DNA of 64,000 bases from Enterobacteriaceae endosymbiont of Donacia sparganii (GCF_012569045.1 NZ_CP046196.1:191290-255289); one strand, 5' to 3'; shown: positions 29,755-40,929, counted from the first letter of the stretch. The notes: a model not told the origin generated them from the letters alone. Numbers and translations: made by a program.

Positions 29755-32421
29755 ATGTCAGATAACTATATATCATATAATGATGTGGATCCAATTGAAA
29801 CAAGTGATTGGATAAAATCCATAGATTCTGTGATAAAAGAAGAAGGAATTGAAAGAGCAAAATTTTTATTAAAAAAAACTATAAAACATCTTAATAAGAA
29901 TGGAATTATTTTTGATATACATGATAATAATTATATTAATTCTATTTCTAGAGAACAAGAACCTATATATCCTGGAGATTTAATTTTAGAAAAAAAAATA
30001 AGGTCTTTTATTAGATGGAATGCAATAATGATTATTTTAAGAGCTTCTAAAAAAAATTTAGATTTAGGTGGTCATATTGCTTCTTATCAATCATCTTCAT
30101 ATATTTATGAAGTTTGTTTTAATCATTTTTTTAAAGCATATAATAATAAAGAAAATGGAGATATTATTTATTTTCAAGGACATATTTCACCTGGAATATA
30201 TGCTAGATCCTTTTTAGAAGGACGTATAAGTATTAATCATTTAAATAATTTTCGTCAAGAAGTATTTGGAAAGGGGTTATCATCATATCCGCATCCAAAA
30301 CTTATGCCTAATTTTTGGCAATTTCCTACTGTATCTATGGGATTAGGACCAATCTCTTCAATATATCAAGCTAAATTTTTAAAATATTTAGAAAATAGAA
30401 AATTACAAAAAAATACAAATAGAAAAATTTTTGCATTTTTAGGAGATGGTGAAATGGATGAACCAGAATCTAAAGGAGTTCTAAATATAGCTTCAAGAGA
30501 AAAATTAAATAATTTAATTTTTGTAATAAATTGTAACTTACAAAGACTAGATGGTCCTGTATATGGTAATGGAAAAATTATTAATGAATTAGAAAATATT
30601 TTTTTAGGATCAGGATGGGAAGTTATTAAAGTTATCTGGGGTAATCGTTGGGAAAATTTATTATTTAAAGATAAAACTGGTAAATTAATTCAATTAATAA
30701 ATAATACTTTAGATGGAGATTTTCAAAATTTTAATTCTAAAAATGGTTCTTATATCAGAAAAAATTTTTTTGGAAAATTTCCAGAAACTTTAAATCTTGT
30801 TAAAGATCTTACTGATAAAGAAATAGAACAATTAAATTATGGAGGACATGATTCAAAAAAAATTTATGCAGCTTTTAAAAAAGCTTATGAAATTAAAGAC
30901 AAACCTATAGTAATATTATTTCATACAATAAAAGGTTTTGGTTTAGGTAAAATAGCTGAAAGTAAAAATATTGCTCATCAAATTAAAAAAATTGATATTA
31001 ATACAATAAAATATATACGTGATAATTTAAATATTCCTATAAAGGATGAAGATTTATATAAATTACCTTATATATCTCTTAATAAAAATTCTTTAGAATA
31101 TTTTTATTTACATAATCAACGTAAAAAATTAGGAGGTTATATTCCTTCTAGAAGGATAAATTTTACAGAAAAATTACTTTTACCTAATTTAGATGATTTT
31201 AAATTATTATTTAAAAAACAATATAAAATATCTACAACAATTGCATTTATACGTATATTAAATATTTTACTTAGAAATAATAATATTTCTAATAGAATAG
31301 TACCAATTATAGCTGACGAAGCACGTACATTCGGGATGGAAGGATTATTTCAACAAATAGGAATTTATAATTCAAATGGATTAAAATATACTCCACAAGA
31401 TAAAGAATTACTAACATACTATAAAGAAGATATTAAAGGACAAATTTTACAAGAAGGAATAAATGAATCTGGAGCTTTTGCATCATGGTTAGCTGCTGCT
31501 ACTTCTTATTCAACTAATAATTATCCTATGATTCCATTTTATATTTATTATTCTATTTTTGGTTTTCAAAGAATTGGAGATTTTTGTTGGGCAGCTGGAG
31601 ATCAACAAGCAAGAGGTTTTTTAATTGGAGCTACTTCTGGACGTACTACTTTAAACGGTGAAGGATTACAGCATGAAGATGGTCATAGTCATATTCATGC
31701 TCTTACAATTCCTAATTGTATTTCCTATGATCCTACTTATGCATATGAATTAGCTGTTATTATACAGCATGGTTTAAAAAGAATGTATGGTAAAAAACAA
31801 GAAAATATATATTATTATATAACTACTATGAATGAAAATTATAATATGCCTTCTATGAATAGAAAACATGAATATGGTATTTGTAAGGGTATATATAAGA
31901 TTTTTTCTATTAAAAATAATATTAAAAAGATTAATATACAATTATTAGGTTCAGGAGCAATATTACGTAATATGTTGAAAGCAGCAGATATATTACATCA
32001 AGAATATAATATTAATTCAGATATTTTTAGTGTTACTTCTTTTACTGAAATTGCTAGAGAAGGACAAGATTGTGATCATTGGAATTTATTACATCCTTTT
32101 GAAAAACGTCGTATTCCATACATTACAAGTATAATGAAAAATTATCCAACAGTAGCAGCTACAGATTATATGAAACTTTTTGCAGAACAAATTCGTAAAT
32201 ATATACCCACAAATAATTATTTTGTTTTAGGAACTGATGGTTTTGGACGATCTGATAGTCGTAAAAATTTACGTGATTTTTTTGAAATTAATGAATTGTA
32301 TGTAGTACTTTCTGTATTAAATATATTATTAGATTTAAATCTTATTAACTTAAAAAAAATTTTATATTTTATAAAAAAATATAAAATTAATATAAATAAA
32401 AATAATCCTAGAATTTCATAA
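29755..32421 (+). CDS. aceE: Pyruvate dehydrogenase E1
   Basis: TPP-dependent homodimeric E1 that decarboxylates pyruvate for acetyl-CoA synthesis. It has 888 residues against 887 in E. coli. The TPP motif is FLGDGEMDEPES (about residues 229-240) with the downstream INCNLQRLDGPVYGNG. Other conserved segments are DEARTFGMEGLFRQ-like DEARTFGMEGLFQQ, AGDQQARGF and LNGEGLQHEDGHSH. AAGGA lies about 11 bases upstream of the ATG. The repressor gene pdhR, upstream in E. coli, is missing, so pyruvate control is presumably lost. aceF follows after 12 bases. Confidence 0.98.
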   Translation: MSDNYISYNDVDPIETSDWIKSIDSVIKEEGIERAKFLLKKTIKHLNKNGIIFDIHDNNYINSISREQEPIYPGDLILEKKIRSFIRWNAIMIILRASKKNLDLGGHIASYQSSSYIYEVCFNHFFKAYNNKENGDIIYFQGHISPGIYARSFLEGRISINHLNNFRQEVFGKGLSSYPHPKLMPNFWQFPTVSMGLGPISSIYQAKFLKYLENRKLQKNTNRKIFAFLGDGEMDEPESKGVLNIASREKLNNLIFVINCNLQRLDGPVYGNGKIINELENIFLGSGWEVIKVIWGNRWENLLFKDKTGKLIQLINNTLDGDFQNFNSKNGSYIRKNFFGKFPETLNLVKDLTDKEIEQLNYGGHDSKKIYAAFKKAYEIKDKPIVILFHTIKGFGLGKIAESKNIAHQIKKIDINTIKYIRDNLNIPIKDEDLYKLPYISLNKNSLEYFYLHNQRKKLGGYIPSRRINFTEKLLLPNLDDFKLLFKKQYKISTTIAFIRILNILLRNNNISNRIVPIIADEARTFGMEGLFQQIGIYNSNGLKYTPQDKELLTYYKEDIKGQILQEGINESGAFASWLAAATSYSTNNYPMIPFYIYYSIFGFQRIGDFCWAAGDQQARGFLIGATSGRTTLNGEGLQHEDGHSHIHALTIPNCISYDPTYAYELAVIIQHGLKRMYGKKQENIYYYITTMNENYNMPSMNRKHEYGICKGIYKIFSIKNNIKKINIQLLGSGAILRNMLKAADILHQEYNINSDIFSVTSFTEIAREGQDCDHWNLLHPFEKRRIPYITSIMKNYPTVAATDYMKLFAEQIRKYIPTNNYFVLGTDGFGRSDSRKNLRDFFEINELYVVLSVLNILLDLNLINLKKILYFIKKYKININKNNPRIS

Positions 32422-32433
32422 TAAAGAGATAAT

Positions 32434-33678
32434 ATGTATACAAAAATAATATTTCCTGATACAGGAATAGAGGAGATGAAAATTACTGATATCTTAGTAA
32501 AAGAAGGAGATAAAATTTTAAAAGAACAACCTATTATTACAGTAGAAAGTGATAAAACATCTATTGAAATACCTGCTAACCAAAATGGTATTATTAAAAA
32601 AATTTTAATATCTATAGGTAATAAAATTCATAAAGGAGATGTAATATTAGAAATATTAAATAATGAAAAAAAAAAAATAGAATTAAAAACATTAAGAACT
32701 TCTAATATAGAAGCTAAAAAAATAAAAGTTTCTGATATTTTAATTAAAAAAAACAATATAATTAAAAAAAATAAAACTTTAGATTTAGAAACATATATAC
32801 ATGCTTCTCCTCTTATAAGAAAAATGGCAAGAAAATTAGAAATTAATTTAAAAAATATAAAAGCTAGTGGTTTAAAAAATAGAATTACTAAAGAAGATAT
32901 ATTACAATATGTAAAAAATGAAAAAAATTTTAAAAATAATGATTTTAAAACATTTTCATTAAATTATAAAAAATTTGGTTCTTGTGAAGAAATTATTTTA
33001 AATAATATACAACAAATTACTAGTAAAAACTTATCTAATAATTGGAAAAATATTCCTCATGTTACACAACATATTGAAACTGATATTACAGAATTAGAAA
33101 AATTTAGAATTAAGAAAAATAATGAATTTTATCAAAAAAAACAAAACATTAAATTAACTTTATTAAGTTTTATGATTAAAATATGTGCGCATGCTTTAAA
33201 AAAATATCCTAATTTTAATTCTTCTTTATCAAATGATAATAAAAATTTAATAATTAAAAAATATTTTAATATTGGAATTGCTGTTAATACTCCTAAAGGT
33301 TTATTTGTTCCTGTAATATTTGATGTTTTACATAAAAGTATTAATAATTTATCAGAAATATTACGTAATATTGTAAATAAGACAAAAAATAATAAACTTC
33401 ATCCTAATGATATGCAAGGAGGTTGTTTTACAATATCTAATTTAGGACAATTTAAAGGTAGTTTTTTTACACCTATAATTAATGCTCCAGAAGTAGCTAT
33501 TTTAGGTATATCACAATCTAGTATAAAACCTATATGGGATGGAAATAAGTTTATACCAAAACTTATATTACCATTATCATTATCTTATGATCATAGAGTA
33601 ATAAATGGAGTTGAAGGTATTAATTTTTTAAATTATATTTGTACTTTAATATCTGATTTAAGAAATATTTTAATATAA
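32434..33678 (+). CDS. aceF: Pyruvate dehydrogenase E2, single lipoyl domain
   Basis: Dihydrolipoyl acetyltransferase core of pyruvate dehydrogenase. It has 414 residues against 630 in E. coli because only one lipoyl domain remains (residues 1-75, lipoyl-lysine Lys41 in VESDKTSIEIP) instead of three. A subunit-binding domain (about 125-160, ASPLIRKMARKLEI) and the catalytic domain follow. The active-site motif is DHRVINGVEG with His387; the fifth position is Asn391, a variant I recall in some other E2p enzymes. One lipoyl domain is enough for activity in engineered E. coli E2, so this is trimming rather than loss. Confidence 0.97.
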   Translation: MYTKIIFPDTGIEEMKITDILVKEGDKILKEQPIITVESDKTSIEIPANQNGIIKKILISIGNKIHKGDVILEILNNEKKKIELKTLRTSNIEAKKIKVSDILIKKNNIIKKNKTLDLETYIHASPLIRKMARKLEINLKNIKASGLKNRITKEDILQYVKNEKNFKNNDFKTFSLNYKKFGSCEEIILNNIQQITSKNLSNNWKNIPHVTQHIETDITELEKFRIKKNNEFYQKKQNIKLTLLSFMIKICAHALKKYPNFNSSLSNDNKNLIIKKYFNIGIAVNTPKGLFVPVIFDVLHKSINNLSEILRNIVNKTKNNKLHPNDMQGGCFTISNLGQFKGSFFTPIINAPEVAILGISQSSIKPIWDGNKFIPKLILPLSLSYDHRVINGVEGINFLNYICTLISDLRNILI

Positions 33679-33735
33679 TTTAAAAAAAATTATATATATA
33701 ATATTTAATATTTTTAATTAATAAAAGAGATTATC

Positions 33736-35160
33736 ATGAAAAATACAATAAACACTCAAGTTGTTGTAATTGGAGGAGGACCTGCAGGATATTCTGCAGC
33801 TTTTCGTTGTAGTGATTTAGGTTTAAAAACAATAATAGTAGAAAATTATCCAAATTTAGGAGGAGTTTGTTTAAATGTAGGTTGTATACCATCTAAAACA
33901 TTATTACATATAGCAAAAATTATTAAAGAAAATCAAAATTTTTTTAAAAAAGGAATTTTTAATAATAAAATTGAAATAAATATTAATAATATTATTAAAT
34001 TAAAAAAAAATATTATTAATAAATTAACTAATGGATTAAAGTTTCTTGCAAAAAATCGTAATGTAGATATTATAAATGGAATGAGTTTTTTTGAAACAGA
34101 AAATTGTTTAAATGTTATTAATAAAAAAAATATTCAAATTTTATTTGAAAATGCAATAATAGCAACTGGATCTAAACCAGTAAAATTACCATTTATTCCC
34201 TATGAAGATAATAGAATATGGAATTCTACAGATGCTTTACTTTTAGAAAAAATTCCTAAAAAAATGATGATTTTAGGAAGTGGAATTATTGGTTTAGAAA
34301 TGGCAACAATATATCAAGCTTTTGGTTCTGATATAGATATAATAGATATTTCAGATAACTTTTTACCAGAAGTTGATAATGATATTATTAATGTTTATAA
34401 AAAAACTGTAAAAAATAAATTTAATTTTATACTAGGAACAAAAGTTATATCAATAGATAATAGCCAAAATTTATTACAAGTACATATGACTAATGATAAT
34501 AATCGATCTATTTATTCTAAAAAATATGATATTATTCTTATTGCCATAGGAAGAAAACCTAATTCTAATTATATAAATAAAAAACTTAATAAAATTTTAA
34601 TTAATAATGATGGTTTTATTAATGTAGATAATCAAATGAGAACTAATATTCCTAATATCTATGCAATAGGAGATGTTATAGGACATCCTATGCTTGCACA
34701 TAAAGGGATTCATGAAGGGCATTTAGCTGCTGAAGTTATTTCAGGAAAAAATCATTATTTTGTTCCTAAAGTTATTCCATCTATTGCTTATACAAACCCA
34801 GAAATATCTTGGGTAGGAATAACAGAAAAAGATGCTATAAAAAATAATATAGATTATAAAATTTCTTCTTTTCCTTGGACAGCATTAGGAAGAGCTGTAT
34901 CTTCTAATGAAGAAGATGGTTTAACTAAATTAGTTGTAGAAAAAAATTCTAATAGAATTATAGGTGGAAGTATTATTGGTTATAATGCAGGAGAATTATT
35001 AGGAGAAATAGGATTAGCTATTGAAATGGGATGTGATATAGAAGATATTGCGTTAACTATTCACGCACACCCAACTCTTTATGAGTCTATAGGAATAGCA
35101 GCTGAAATATATACAGGATCAGTAACAGATATTCTTAATAATAAAAATAATATTTTATAA
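33736..35160 (+). CDS. lpdA: Dihydrolipoamide dehydrogenase
   Basis: FAD enzyme that reoxidises lipoamide and makes NADH; the shared E3 of pyruvate and 2-oxoglutarate dehydrogenases. Its 474 residues equal the E. coli length. An N-terminal FAD motif (VVIGGGPAGYSAA), the redox disulfide Cys45-Cys50 (GGVCLNVGCIPSK), an NAD motif (ILGSGIIGLEMA), a second FAD motif ending in AIGDV, and the C-terminal HAHPTLYESI with the active-site His are all present. It completes the aceE-aceF-lpdA operon. Confidence 0.98.
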   Translation: MKNTINTQVVVIGGGPAGYSAAFRCSDLGLKTIIVENYPNLGGVCLNVGCIPSKTLLHIAKIIKENQNFFKKGIFNNKIEININNIIKLKKNIINKLTNGLKFLAKNRNVDIINGMSFFETENCLNVINKKNIQILFENAIIATGSKPVKLPFIPYEDNRIWNSTDALLLEKIPKKMMILGSGIIGLEMATIYQAFGSDIDIIDISDNFLPEVDNDIINVYKKTVKNKFNFILGTKVISIDNSQNLLQVHMTNDNNRSIYSKKYDIILIAIGRKPNSNYINKKLNKILINNDGFINVDNQMRTNIPNIYAIGDVIGHPMLAHKGIHEGHLAAEVISGKNHYFVPKVIPSIAYTNPEISWVGITEKDAIKNNIDYKISSFPWTALGRAVSSNEEDGLTKLVVEKNSNRIIGGSIIGYNAGELLGEIGLAIEMGCDIEDIALTIHAHPTLYESIGIAAEIYTGSVTDILNNKNNIL

Positions 35161-35186
35161 GGAAAATTTATTTTAATAATACTAAA

Positions 35187-35221
35187 AAAATATTTATAAT
35201 TTAATTATTTATAAATATTTT
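35187..35221. terminator. Possible A/T-only hairpin between convergent lpdA and dapE
   Basis: A perfect 13-bp stem (35187-35199 with 35209-35221) with a 9-base loop sits in the 192-base gap between convergent genes. The position suits a two-way terminator. It contains no G/C pair and lacks a clear T run on the plus side, so chance cannot be excluded. Confidence 0.35.
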
Positions 35222-35352
35222 AATATTTAAATTAAATAGAAATTTTATTTTTAATAAAAAATTTTTAAATTATATAAAATATTTTAAAAAAAATTTATAT
35301 TAAAAATAATACTAATTAAATAAATATAAAATATATAAATTTTTTAAATAAT

Positions 35353-36510
35353 TTAAAAAAGTAAAATTTCTTTTATTATTTTATAATATATTTTATATAA
35401 AATATATAAATCATTTATATGAACACATTCATTAATTTTATGAATAGTTGAATTAATTAATCCTAATTCAACAATCTGTGCACCTGTCTTTATAATAAAA
35501 CGTCCATCAGAAGTTCCTCCATTATTAATTAATGTAGGATATTTGTGATTAATAGCATAAATACTTTTTTTAACTACTTTTATTAAATTTTTTTCTAATA
35601 TATTAGTATCTTTAATACTTAAAAAAGGTAACCCAGATAATTCCCATTTTATTTCATAATTAATTATATATTTTTTTACAATATTATTTAATATTTTTAA
35701 TATATTTTTATAACATATTTCATTATTAAAACGAAAATTTATATATAAAATAATATTTCCTGGTATTATATTATAATTTTTTATATTTGAACTAATTTTT
35801 GTTATTTGCATACTAGTTTTAGGGAAAAAACTATTTTTTTTACTCCATTTAATTAATATTAACTCATTAAGTAATGGTATTATCATATGAATAGGATTTT
35901 TTGCTAAATGATGATAAGCAACATGACCTTGTATACCTATTATTTTTAATTGAATATTTAATGAACCTCTTCTTCCATTTTTAATGTTATCTCCAATAAT
36001 TTTATTACTTGTAGGTTCACCTAATATACAAAAGTTTAAATTTTCTTTTTCTTTTAATAATTTATTAATAACTTGAATAGTTCCATTTTTTGCATTACTT
36101 TCTTCATCTGAAGTAATAAGAAAAGCTAAACGGCCATTATAATTAGGATAATTTATAATAAATTTTTTAGCCGCAAAAAACATTGCGGCTAAAGAACCTT
36201 TCATATCACAAACTCCTCTTCCATATAACATATTTTTATATATAACAGCATTAAAAGGATTAAATTTCCATTTTTTAATATCTCCAGGAGGGACTACATC
36301 TGTATGACCAGCAAAAACTAAAGTATTATGAATATTTTTATTATTATGTATTGCCCAAAAATTATTTGTATCTTGAATATTAATTAAATTAATATTAAAT
36401 TTTAATTGTTTTAAAATTTTTATTAAAATATTTTGACAACCAGCATCAAAAGGACTAATAGAATGGCATTTAACAAGTTTTTTAGTTAAATTAATTATTT
36501 GTTCTAACAT
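35353..36510 (-). CDS. dapE: Succinyl-diaminopimelate desuccinylase
   Basis: Zinc hydrolase of the M20 family that removes succinate from N-succinyl-LL-diaminopimelate, one step before DapF. It has 385 residues against 375 in E. coli. Metal-ligand motifs are in place: FAGHTDVVPPGD (His about 68), GRGVCDMKGS (Asp), TSDEESNAKNG (catalytic and metal Glu), LGEPTS, and a C-terminal STIHKINE His. Its presence shows that the succinylase branch of lysine/peptidoglycan synthesis is used, which consumes succinyl-CoA at DapD. It follows lon across 57 bases. Confidence 0.96.
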   Translation of the reverse strand: MLEQIINLTKKLVKCHSISPFDAGCQNILIKILKQLKFNINLINIQDTNNFWAIHNNKNIHNTLVFAGHTDVVPPGDIKKWKFNPFNAVIYKNMLYGRGVCDMKGSLAAMFFAAKKFIINYPNYNGRLAFLITSDEESNAKNGTIQVINKLLKEKENLNFCILGEPTSNKIIGDNIKNGRRGSLNIQLKIIGIQGHVAYHHLAKNPIHMIIPLLNELILIKWSKKNSFFPKTSMQITKISSNIKNYNIIPGNIILYINFRFNNEICYKNILKILNNIVKKYIINYEIKWELSGLPFLSIKDTNILEKNLIKVVKKSIYAINHKYPTLINNGGTSDGRFIIKTGAQIVELGLINSTIHKINECVHINDLYILYKIYYKIIKEILLF

Positions 36511-36567
36511 ATAATTTTTACTTTTAATTAAAGTAATAATATTTAATAAATATTTTTTTATTAATAC

Positions 36568-38901
36568 TTAATATGGTTTATTTTGTAAAGCTAATAATAA
36601 TACTTCTTCAATATTTTTTACTGTTAAAATTTTTAAATCTGTAATAATATTTCTCGGTATATCTTCTAAATTTTTTTTATTTTGTTCTGGGATTAAAACA
36701 ATATTAATTCCACCTCTATGAGCAGCTAACAATTTTTCTTTTAATCCTCCAATAGCTAAAACTTGTCCTCTTAAAGTAATTTCTCCAGTCATAGCTACAT
36801 TAGCTTTTACAGGATTATTAGTTAAACTAGATACGAGAGCTGTACACATAGATATACCAGCACTAGGCCCATCTTTTGGTGTTGCTCCTTCTGGAACATG
36901 AACGTGAATATCTATATTTTTATAAAATTCAGTATTAATATTTAATTTTTTAGTTCTTGCTTTTACTACAGTTAAAGCAGTCTGTATTGATTCTTGCATA
37001 ACTTCTCCTAAAGAACCTGTATATGTTAATTTTCCTTTACCTGGAATACATACAGTTTCAATAGTTAATAATTCTCCTCCAACTTCTGTCCATGCTAATC
37101 CAGTAACTTGACCGATTAAGTTTTCATTTTCTGCTTTACCATAATCAAATTTTTGTACACCTAAATAATTTTTTAAATTTAAATGATCTATTTTAATAGA
37201 TGTAATATTTTTTTCTATTAGAATAGTTTTAACAGTTTTTCTACATAATGTAGATAATTCTCTTTCTAATCCTCTAACTCCTGATTCTCTAGTATAATAT
37301 CTTATTATATCTATAATAGCTTTATTACTAATAAACAATTCTTGTTTTTTTAAACAATTACGATTAAATTGTTTTGGTAATAAATATTTTTTTGCTATAC
37401 TTAACTTTTCATCTTCAGTATAACCTGTTATTTTAATAACTTCCATTCGATCTAAGAGAGGTAATGGTATATGTACAGAAGAATTAGAAGTAGCAACAAA
37501 CATAACATTTGATAGATCATAATCTATTTCTAGATAATGATCATTAAAAGCAATATTTTGCTCTGGATCTAACACTTCTAATAATGCTGATGCAGGATCT
37601 CCTCTCATATCATATGAAATTTTATCTATTTCATCTAATAATAGTAATGGATTTTTTACTCCTGTTTTTGCCATTTTTTGGATAATTTTTCCAGGCATAG
37701 AACCAATATATGTTCTTCGATGTCCTCTTATTTCTCCTTCATCTTTTATACCTCCTAATGCTATTTTAATAAATTTACGTCCAGTTGCTCTTGCAATTGA
37801 TTTTCCTAATGAAGTTTTTCCTACACCTGGTGGGCCTACTAAACATAAAATAGGACCTCTAATTTTATTAGATCTGTTTTGAACAGCTAAATATTCTAAA
37901 ATATGTTCTTTTACAGATTCTAAACCAAAATGATCTTGATCTAATATTTTTTTTGCTTTACATAAATCTTTTTTTAATCTACTTTTTATATTCCATGGAA
38001 TTTGTATCATCCATTCAATATATCCTCTAACAACTGTTGCTTCTGCTGACATAGGAGACATCATTTTTAATTTTCTTAATTCAGAGTATGTTTTTTCTTT
38101 TGCTTCTTTTGGCATTTTTACTAATTTTATTTTTTTTTTTAATATTTTATTTTCATCAGGATGTTCATCTATTTCTCCTAATTCTTTTTGAATAGCTTTT
38201 ATTTGTTCATTTAAATAATATTCTCTTTGACTTTTTTCCATTTGTTTTTTAACTCTATTACGAATTTTTTTTTCTACTTGTAGTAAATCCATTTCAGATT
38301 CCATTATAGCCATTAAATATTCTAATCTTTCATTAACATTAGACATTTCTAGTATTAACTGTTTATTAGATAATTTTAAAGGCATATGAGCTGCTATAGT
38401 ATCTGCTAATTTAGCAGCATCATCAATATTATTTAAAGAACCTAATACTTCTGGTGGAATTTTTTTATTTAATTTAGTATATCCTTCAAATTGATTAATA
38501 GCAGCTCTAATTAAAACCTCTTTTTCTTTAATTTCAAGAATAGGAGAAGATAAATACTCTATTTTAGCTGTAAAATAATTATCATTATCTGATAAAGTAG
38601 TTATATTTGCTCGATATAATCCTTCTACTAATATCTTAACAGTACCATCTGGTAATTTTAACATTTGTAAAATAGATGTAATTGTTCCAACCGTAAATAA
38701 ATCATTTGTTTTAGGATCATCATTAGATGCTTCTTTTTGAGCAACTAACATAACTTTTTTATCGTTTTTCATAGCAGCTTCTAAACAACGTATAGACTTA
38801 TTTCTTCCAATAAACAAAGGGATTACCATATAAGGATATACAACTACATCACGTAATGGTAAAACAGGGATTATAATATTTTCTGAATTCTCAGAATTCA
38901 T
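36568..38901 (-). CDS. lon: ATP-dependent protease La
   Basis: AAA+ protease that degrades misfolded and regulatory proteins in the cytoplasm. It has 777 residues against 784 in E. coli. An N-terminal substrate domain (to about 300) precedes an ATPase with Walker A GPPGVGKTSLG (near 355) and DEIDKI, then a protease domain with catalytic Ser680 (KDGPSAGIS) and Lys721. It lies 77 bases after clpX. The E. coli order bolA-tig-clpP-clpX-lon is kept except for tig. No heat-shock promoter can be made out. Confidence 0.98.
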   Translation of the reverse strand: MNSENSENIIIPVLPLRDVVVYPYMVIPLFIGRNKSIRCLEAAMKNDKKVMLVAQKEASNDDPKTNDLFTVGTITSILQMLKLPDGTVKILVEGLYRANITTLSDNDNYFTAKIEYLSSPILEIKEKEVLIRAAINQFEGYTKLNKKIPPEVLGSLNNIDDAAKLADTIAAHMPLKLSNKQLILEMSNVNERLEYLMAIMESEMDLLQVEKKIRNRVKKQMEKSQREYYLNEQIKAIQKELGEIDEHPDENKILKKKIKLVKMPKEAKEKTYSELRKLKMMSPMSAEATVVRGYIEWMIQIPWNIKSRLKKDLCKAKKILDQDHFGLESVKEHILEYLAVQNRSNKIRGPILCLVGPPGVGKTSLGKSIARATGRKFIKIALGGIKDEGEIRGHRRTYIGSMPGKIIQKMAKTGVKNPLLLLDEIDKISYDMRGDPASALLEVLDPEQNIAFNDHYLEIDYDLSNVMFVATSNSSVHIPLPLLDRMEVIKITGYTEDEKLSIAKKYLLPKQFNRNCLKKQELFISNKAIIDIIRYYTRESGVRGLERELSTLCRKTVKTILIEKNITSIKIDHLNLKNYLGVQKFDYGKAENENLIGQVTGLAWTEVGGELLTIETVCIPGKGKLTYTGSLGEVMQESIQTALTVVKARTKKLNINTEFYKNIDIHVHVPEGATPKDGPSAGISMCTALVSSLTNNPVKANVAMTGEITLRGQVLAIGGLKEKLLAAHRGGINIVLIPEQNKKNLEDIPRNIITDLKILTVKNIEEVLLLALQNKPY

Positions 38902-38978
38902 AGATTTCTCTCTTTATTATTATAATACGTTAAAAATATATTTTTATATATATAACAAAAATTAATTAATATTTTTTT

Positions 38979-40244
38979 TTAAAAATTATTTTTTTTATAT
39001 TCTATAATAGGTTCAGATAAGTTATTCATAACTTTATTATTAATTTTAACCTTATAAATATTTTTTATTGAAGGTATATCATACATTATATTTAATAATA
39101 CTTTTTCTAAAATAGATCTTAAACCTCTAGCTCCAGTATTTAAAAAAATTGTTTTTTTAGCTATTGTTTTAATAGCATTATTACTAAATTCTAATTTAAC
39201 ATTTTCATATTCAAATAGTGTTTTATATTGTTTAATAAGAGAATTTTTAGGTTTTAATAAAATTTCTATTAATTTTTTTTCATTTAATTCATTTAATGAA
39301 ACTAAAATAGGTAAACGTCCTATAAATTCTGGTATTAATCCAAATTTTATTAAATCTTCAGGGAGTACTTTTTTAAAAAATTTATATTTATTTAAATAAA
39401 TATTTTTGTTTTTTTTAATTTTAGAATGAAATCCTATACTAATAGATTTGTTAATTCTATTAGAAATAATATCTTCCAGTCCATAAAAAGAACCAGCACA
39501 AATAAATAAAATATTTTTAGTGTTTATTTGAATAAATTCTTGTTGTGGATGTTTACGTCCACCTTTAGGTGGGATAGAAGCAATAGTACCTTCAATTAAT
39601 TTTAATAAAGATTGCTGAACACCTTCTCCAGAAACATCTCTAGTTATAGAAACATTTTCTGATTTACGAGCAATTTTATCAATTTCATCAATATATATTA
39701 TGCCATTTTGAGTTTTTTCTATATCATAATTAGCATTTTGTAGTAATTTTTGGATAATATTTTCTACATCTTCTCCTACATATCCTGCTTCTGTTAAGGT
39801 AGTTGCATCTGCAATTGCAAAAGGTATATTAAGAAAACGTGCTAATGTTTCAGCTAATAATGTTTTTCCACTTCCAGTTGGACCTAATAAGAGAATATTA
39901 CTTTTTTCAAGTATATTATTTTTTTTATTATAATTATTTAATTTTTTATAATGATTATATATAGATACTGCTAATATTTTTTTAGCTTTTGATTGACTGA
40001 TAATATATTTATTTAAATAATTAAAAATTTCATGTGGTGTTGGTAATTTAAAAATTTTATTATCAGATATATTTTTAAATTTATTTTCCTTTTCTTTTTG
40101 TAAAATATTATTACATAAAATAATACATCTATCACAAATAAAAATTGAATTACCTCCTGATATTAATTTATTAACTTCATTTTGTTTCTTTTTACAAAAA
40201 GAACAACATAACACTATATTTAAATTCTCCTTTTTATCTATCAT
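38979..40244 (-). CDS. clpX: ClpX unfoldase subunit of ClpXP
   Basis: AAA+ unfoldase that recognises tagged proteins and feeds them to ClpP. I start it at the ATG at 40244 (421 residues; E. coli 424), because an ATG four codons upstream overlaps the GAGGG ribosome site that is well placed, five bases away, for 40244. The zinc-binding domain has Cys14, Cys17, Cys37 and Cys40. Walker A is GPTGSGKT, followed by YIDEIDKI. The IGF-type loop for ClpP docking reads SIGFHSK (about 270), keeping Ile-Gly-Phe. It lies 58 bases after clpP. Confidence 0.96.
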   Translation of the reverse strand: MIDKKENLNIVLCCSFCKKKQNEVNKLISGGNSIFICDRCIILCNNILQKEKENKFKNISDNKIFKLPTPHEIFNYLNKYIISQSKAKKILAVSIYNHYKKLNNYNKKNNILEKSNILLLGPTGSGKTLLAETLARFLNIPFAIADATTLTEAGYVGEDVENIIQKLLQNANYDIEKTQNGIIYIDEIDKIARKSENVSITRDVSGEGVQQSLLKLIEGTIASIPPKGGRKHPQQEFIQINTKNILFICAGSFYGLEDIISNRINKSISIGFHSKIKKNKNIYLNKYKFFKKVLPEDLIKFGLIPEFIGRLPILVSLNELNEKKLIEILLKPKNSLIKQYKTLFEYENVKLEFSNNAIKTIAKKTIFLNTGARGLRSILEKVLLNIMYDIPSIKNIYKVKINNKVMNNLSEPIIEYKKNNF

Positions 40245-40302
40245 TAAAACCCTCATTATTTACTAAATAAAAAAATTAATTTTATAAATTTTAATATAAA
40301 TA

Positions 40303-40929
40303 TTATTTTTTATTACAAATAATATTATCTACTAAACCATATTTTATTGCTTCTTTAGCTGATAAAAATTTATCTCTATTTGTATCTTTTTCAATAATTT
40401 CAATAGATTTACCTGTATGTAATGATATAATTTTATTTATATAATTTTTTATTCTTAAAATTTCTTGAGTTTGAATTTCTATATCTGTTATCTGTCCTTG
40501 ATAACTTGCCATAGGTTGATGAATCATTATTCTAGAATTAGGTAAACAAAATCTTTTATTTTTATGACCAGAAGCTAATAAAATAGCAGCCATTGAACAT
40601 GCTTGACCTATACAGAGAGTACTAACATCTGATTTTACAAATTGCATAGTGTCATAAATAGACATACCTGATGTAATTACACCTCCAGGACTATTTATAT
40701 AAAGAAATATATCTTTATTAGAATCTTCAGAATCTAAAAACAAAATTTGTGCAACTATTAAATTTGCCATACTATCTTCAATAGTACCTGTTAAAAAAAT
40801 AATACGTTCTTTTAAAAGTCTAGAAAAAATATCATATGATCTCTCTCCTCTTGAGGTATGTTCAATTACAATTGGTATTGTATTTATTTGATTTTTTTCA
40901 ATAATTTTACTATTTTTTTTATATAACAT
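40303..40929 (-). CDS. clpP: ClpP protease subunit
   Basis: Serine protease that forms the double-heptamer chamber of ClpXP. It has 208 residues against 207 in E. coli. The triad is Ser112 (GQACSMAA), His137 (RIMIHQPM) and Asp186 (NRDKFLS). A propeptide-like N-terminus of about 15 residues is retained but unrelated in sequence to that of E. coli. It lies 50 bases after bolA; trigger factor (tig), between these genes in E. coli, has been deleted. Confidence 0.98.
   Translation of the reverse strand: MLYKKNSKIIEKNQINTIPIVIEHTSRGERSYDIFSRLLKERIIFLTGTIEDSMANLIVAQILFLDSEDSNKDIFLYINSPGGVITSGMSIYDTMQFVKSDVSTLCIGQACSMAAILLASGHKNKRFCLPNSRIMIHQPMASYQGQITDIEIQTQEILRIKNYINKIISLHTGKSIEIIEKDTNRDKFLSAKEAIKYGLVDNIICNKK

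Noticed and set aside
33601-33615. Asn in the AceF active-site motif (DHRVING) as a disabling mutation
   Set aside because: Asn at this position is, as I recall, found in other active E2p enzymes, so it is a family variant rather than a defect.
33678-33735. Many TATAAT-like boxes before genes as promoters
   Set aside because: In spacers of nearly pure A/T these matches carry almost no information; only one with a good -35 was reported, at low confidence.
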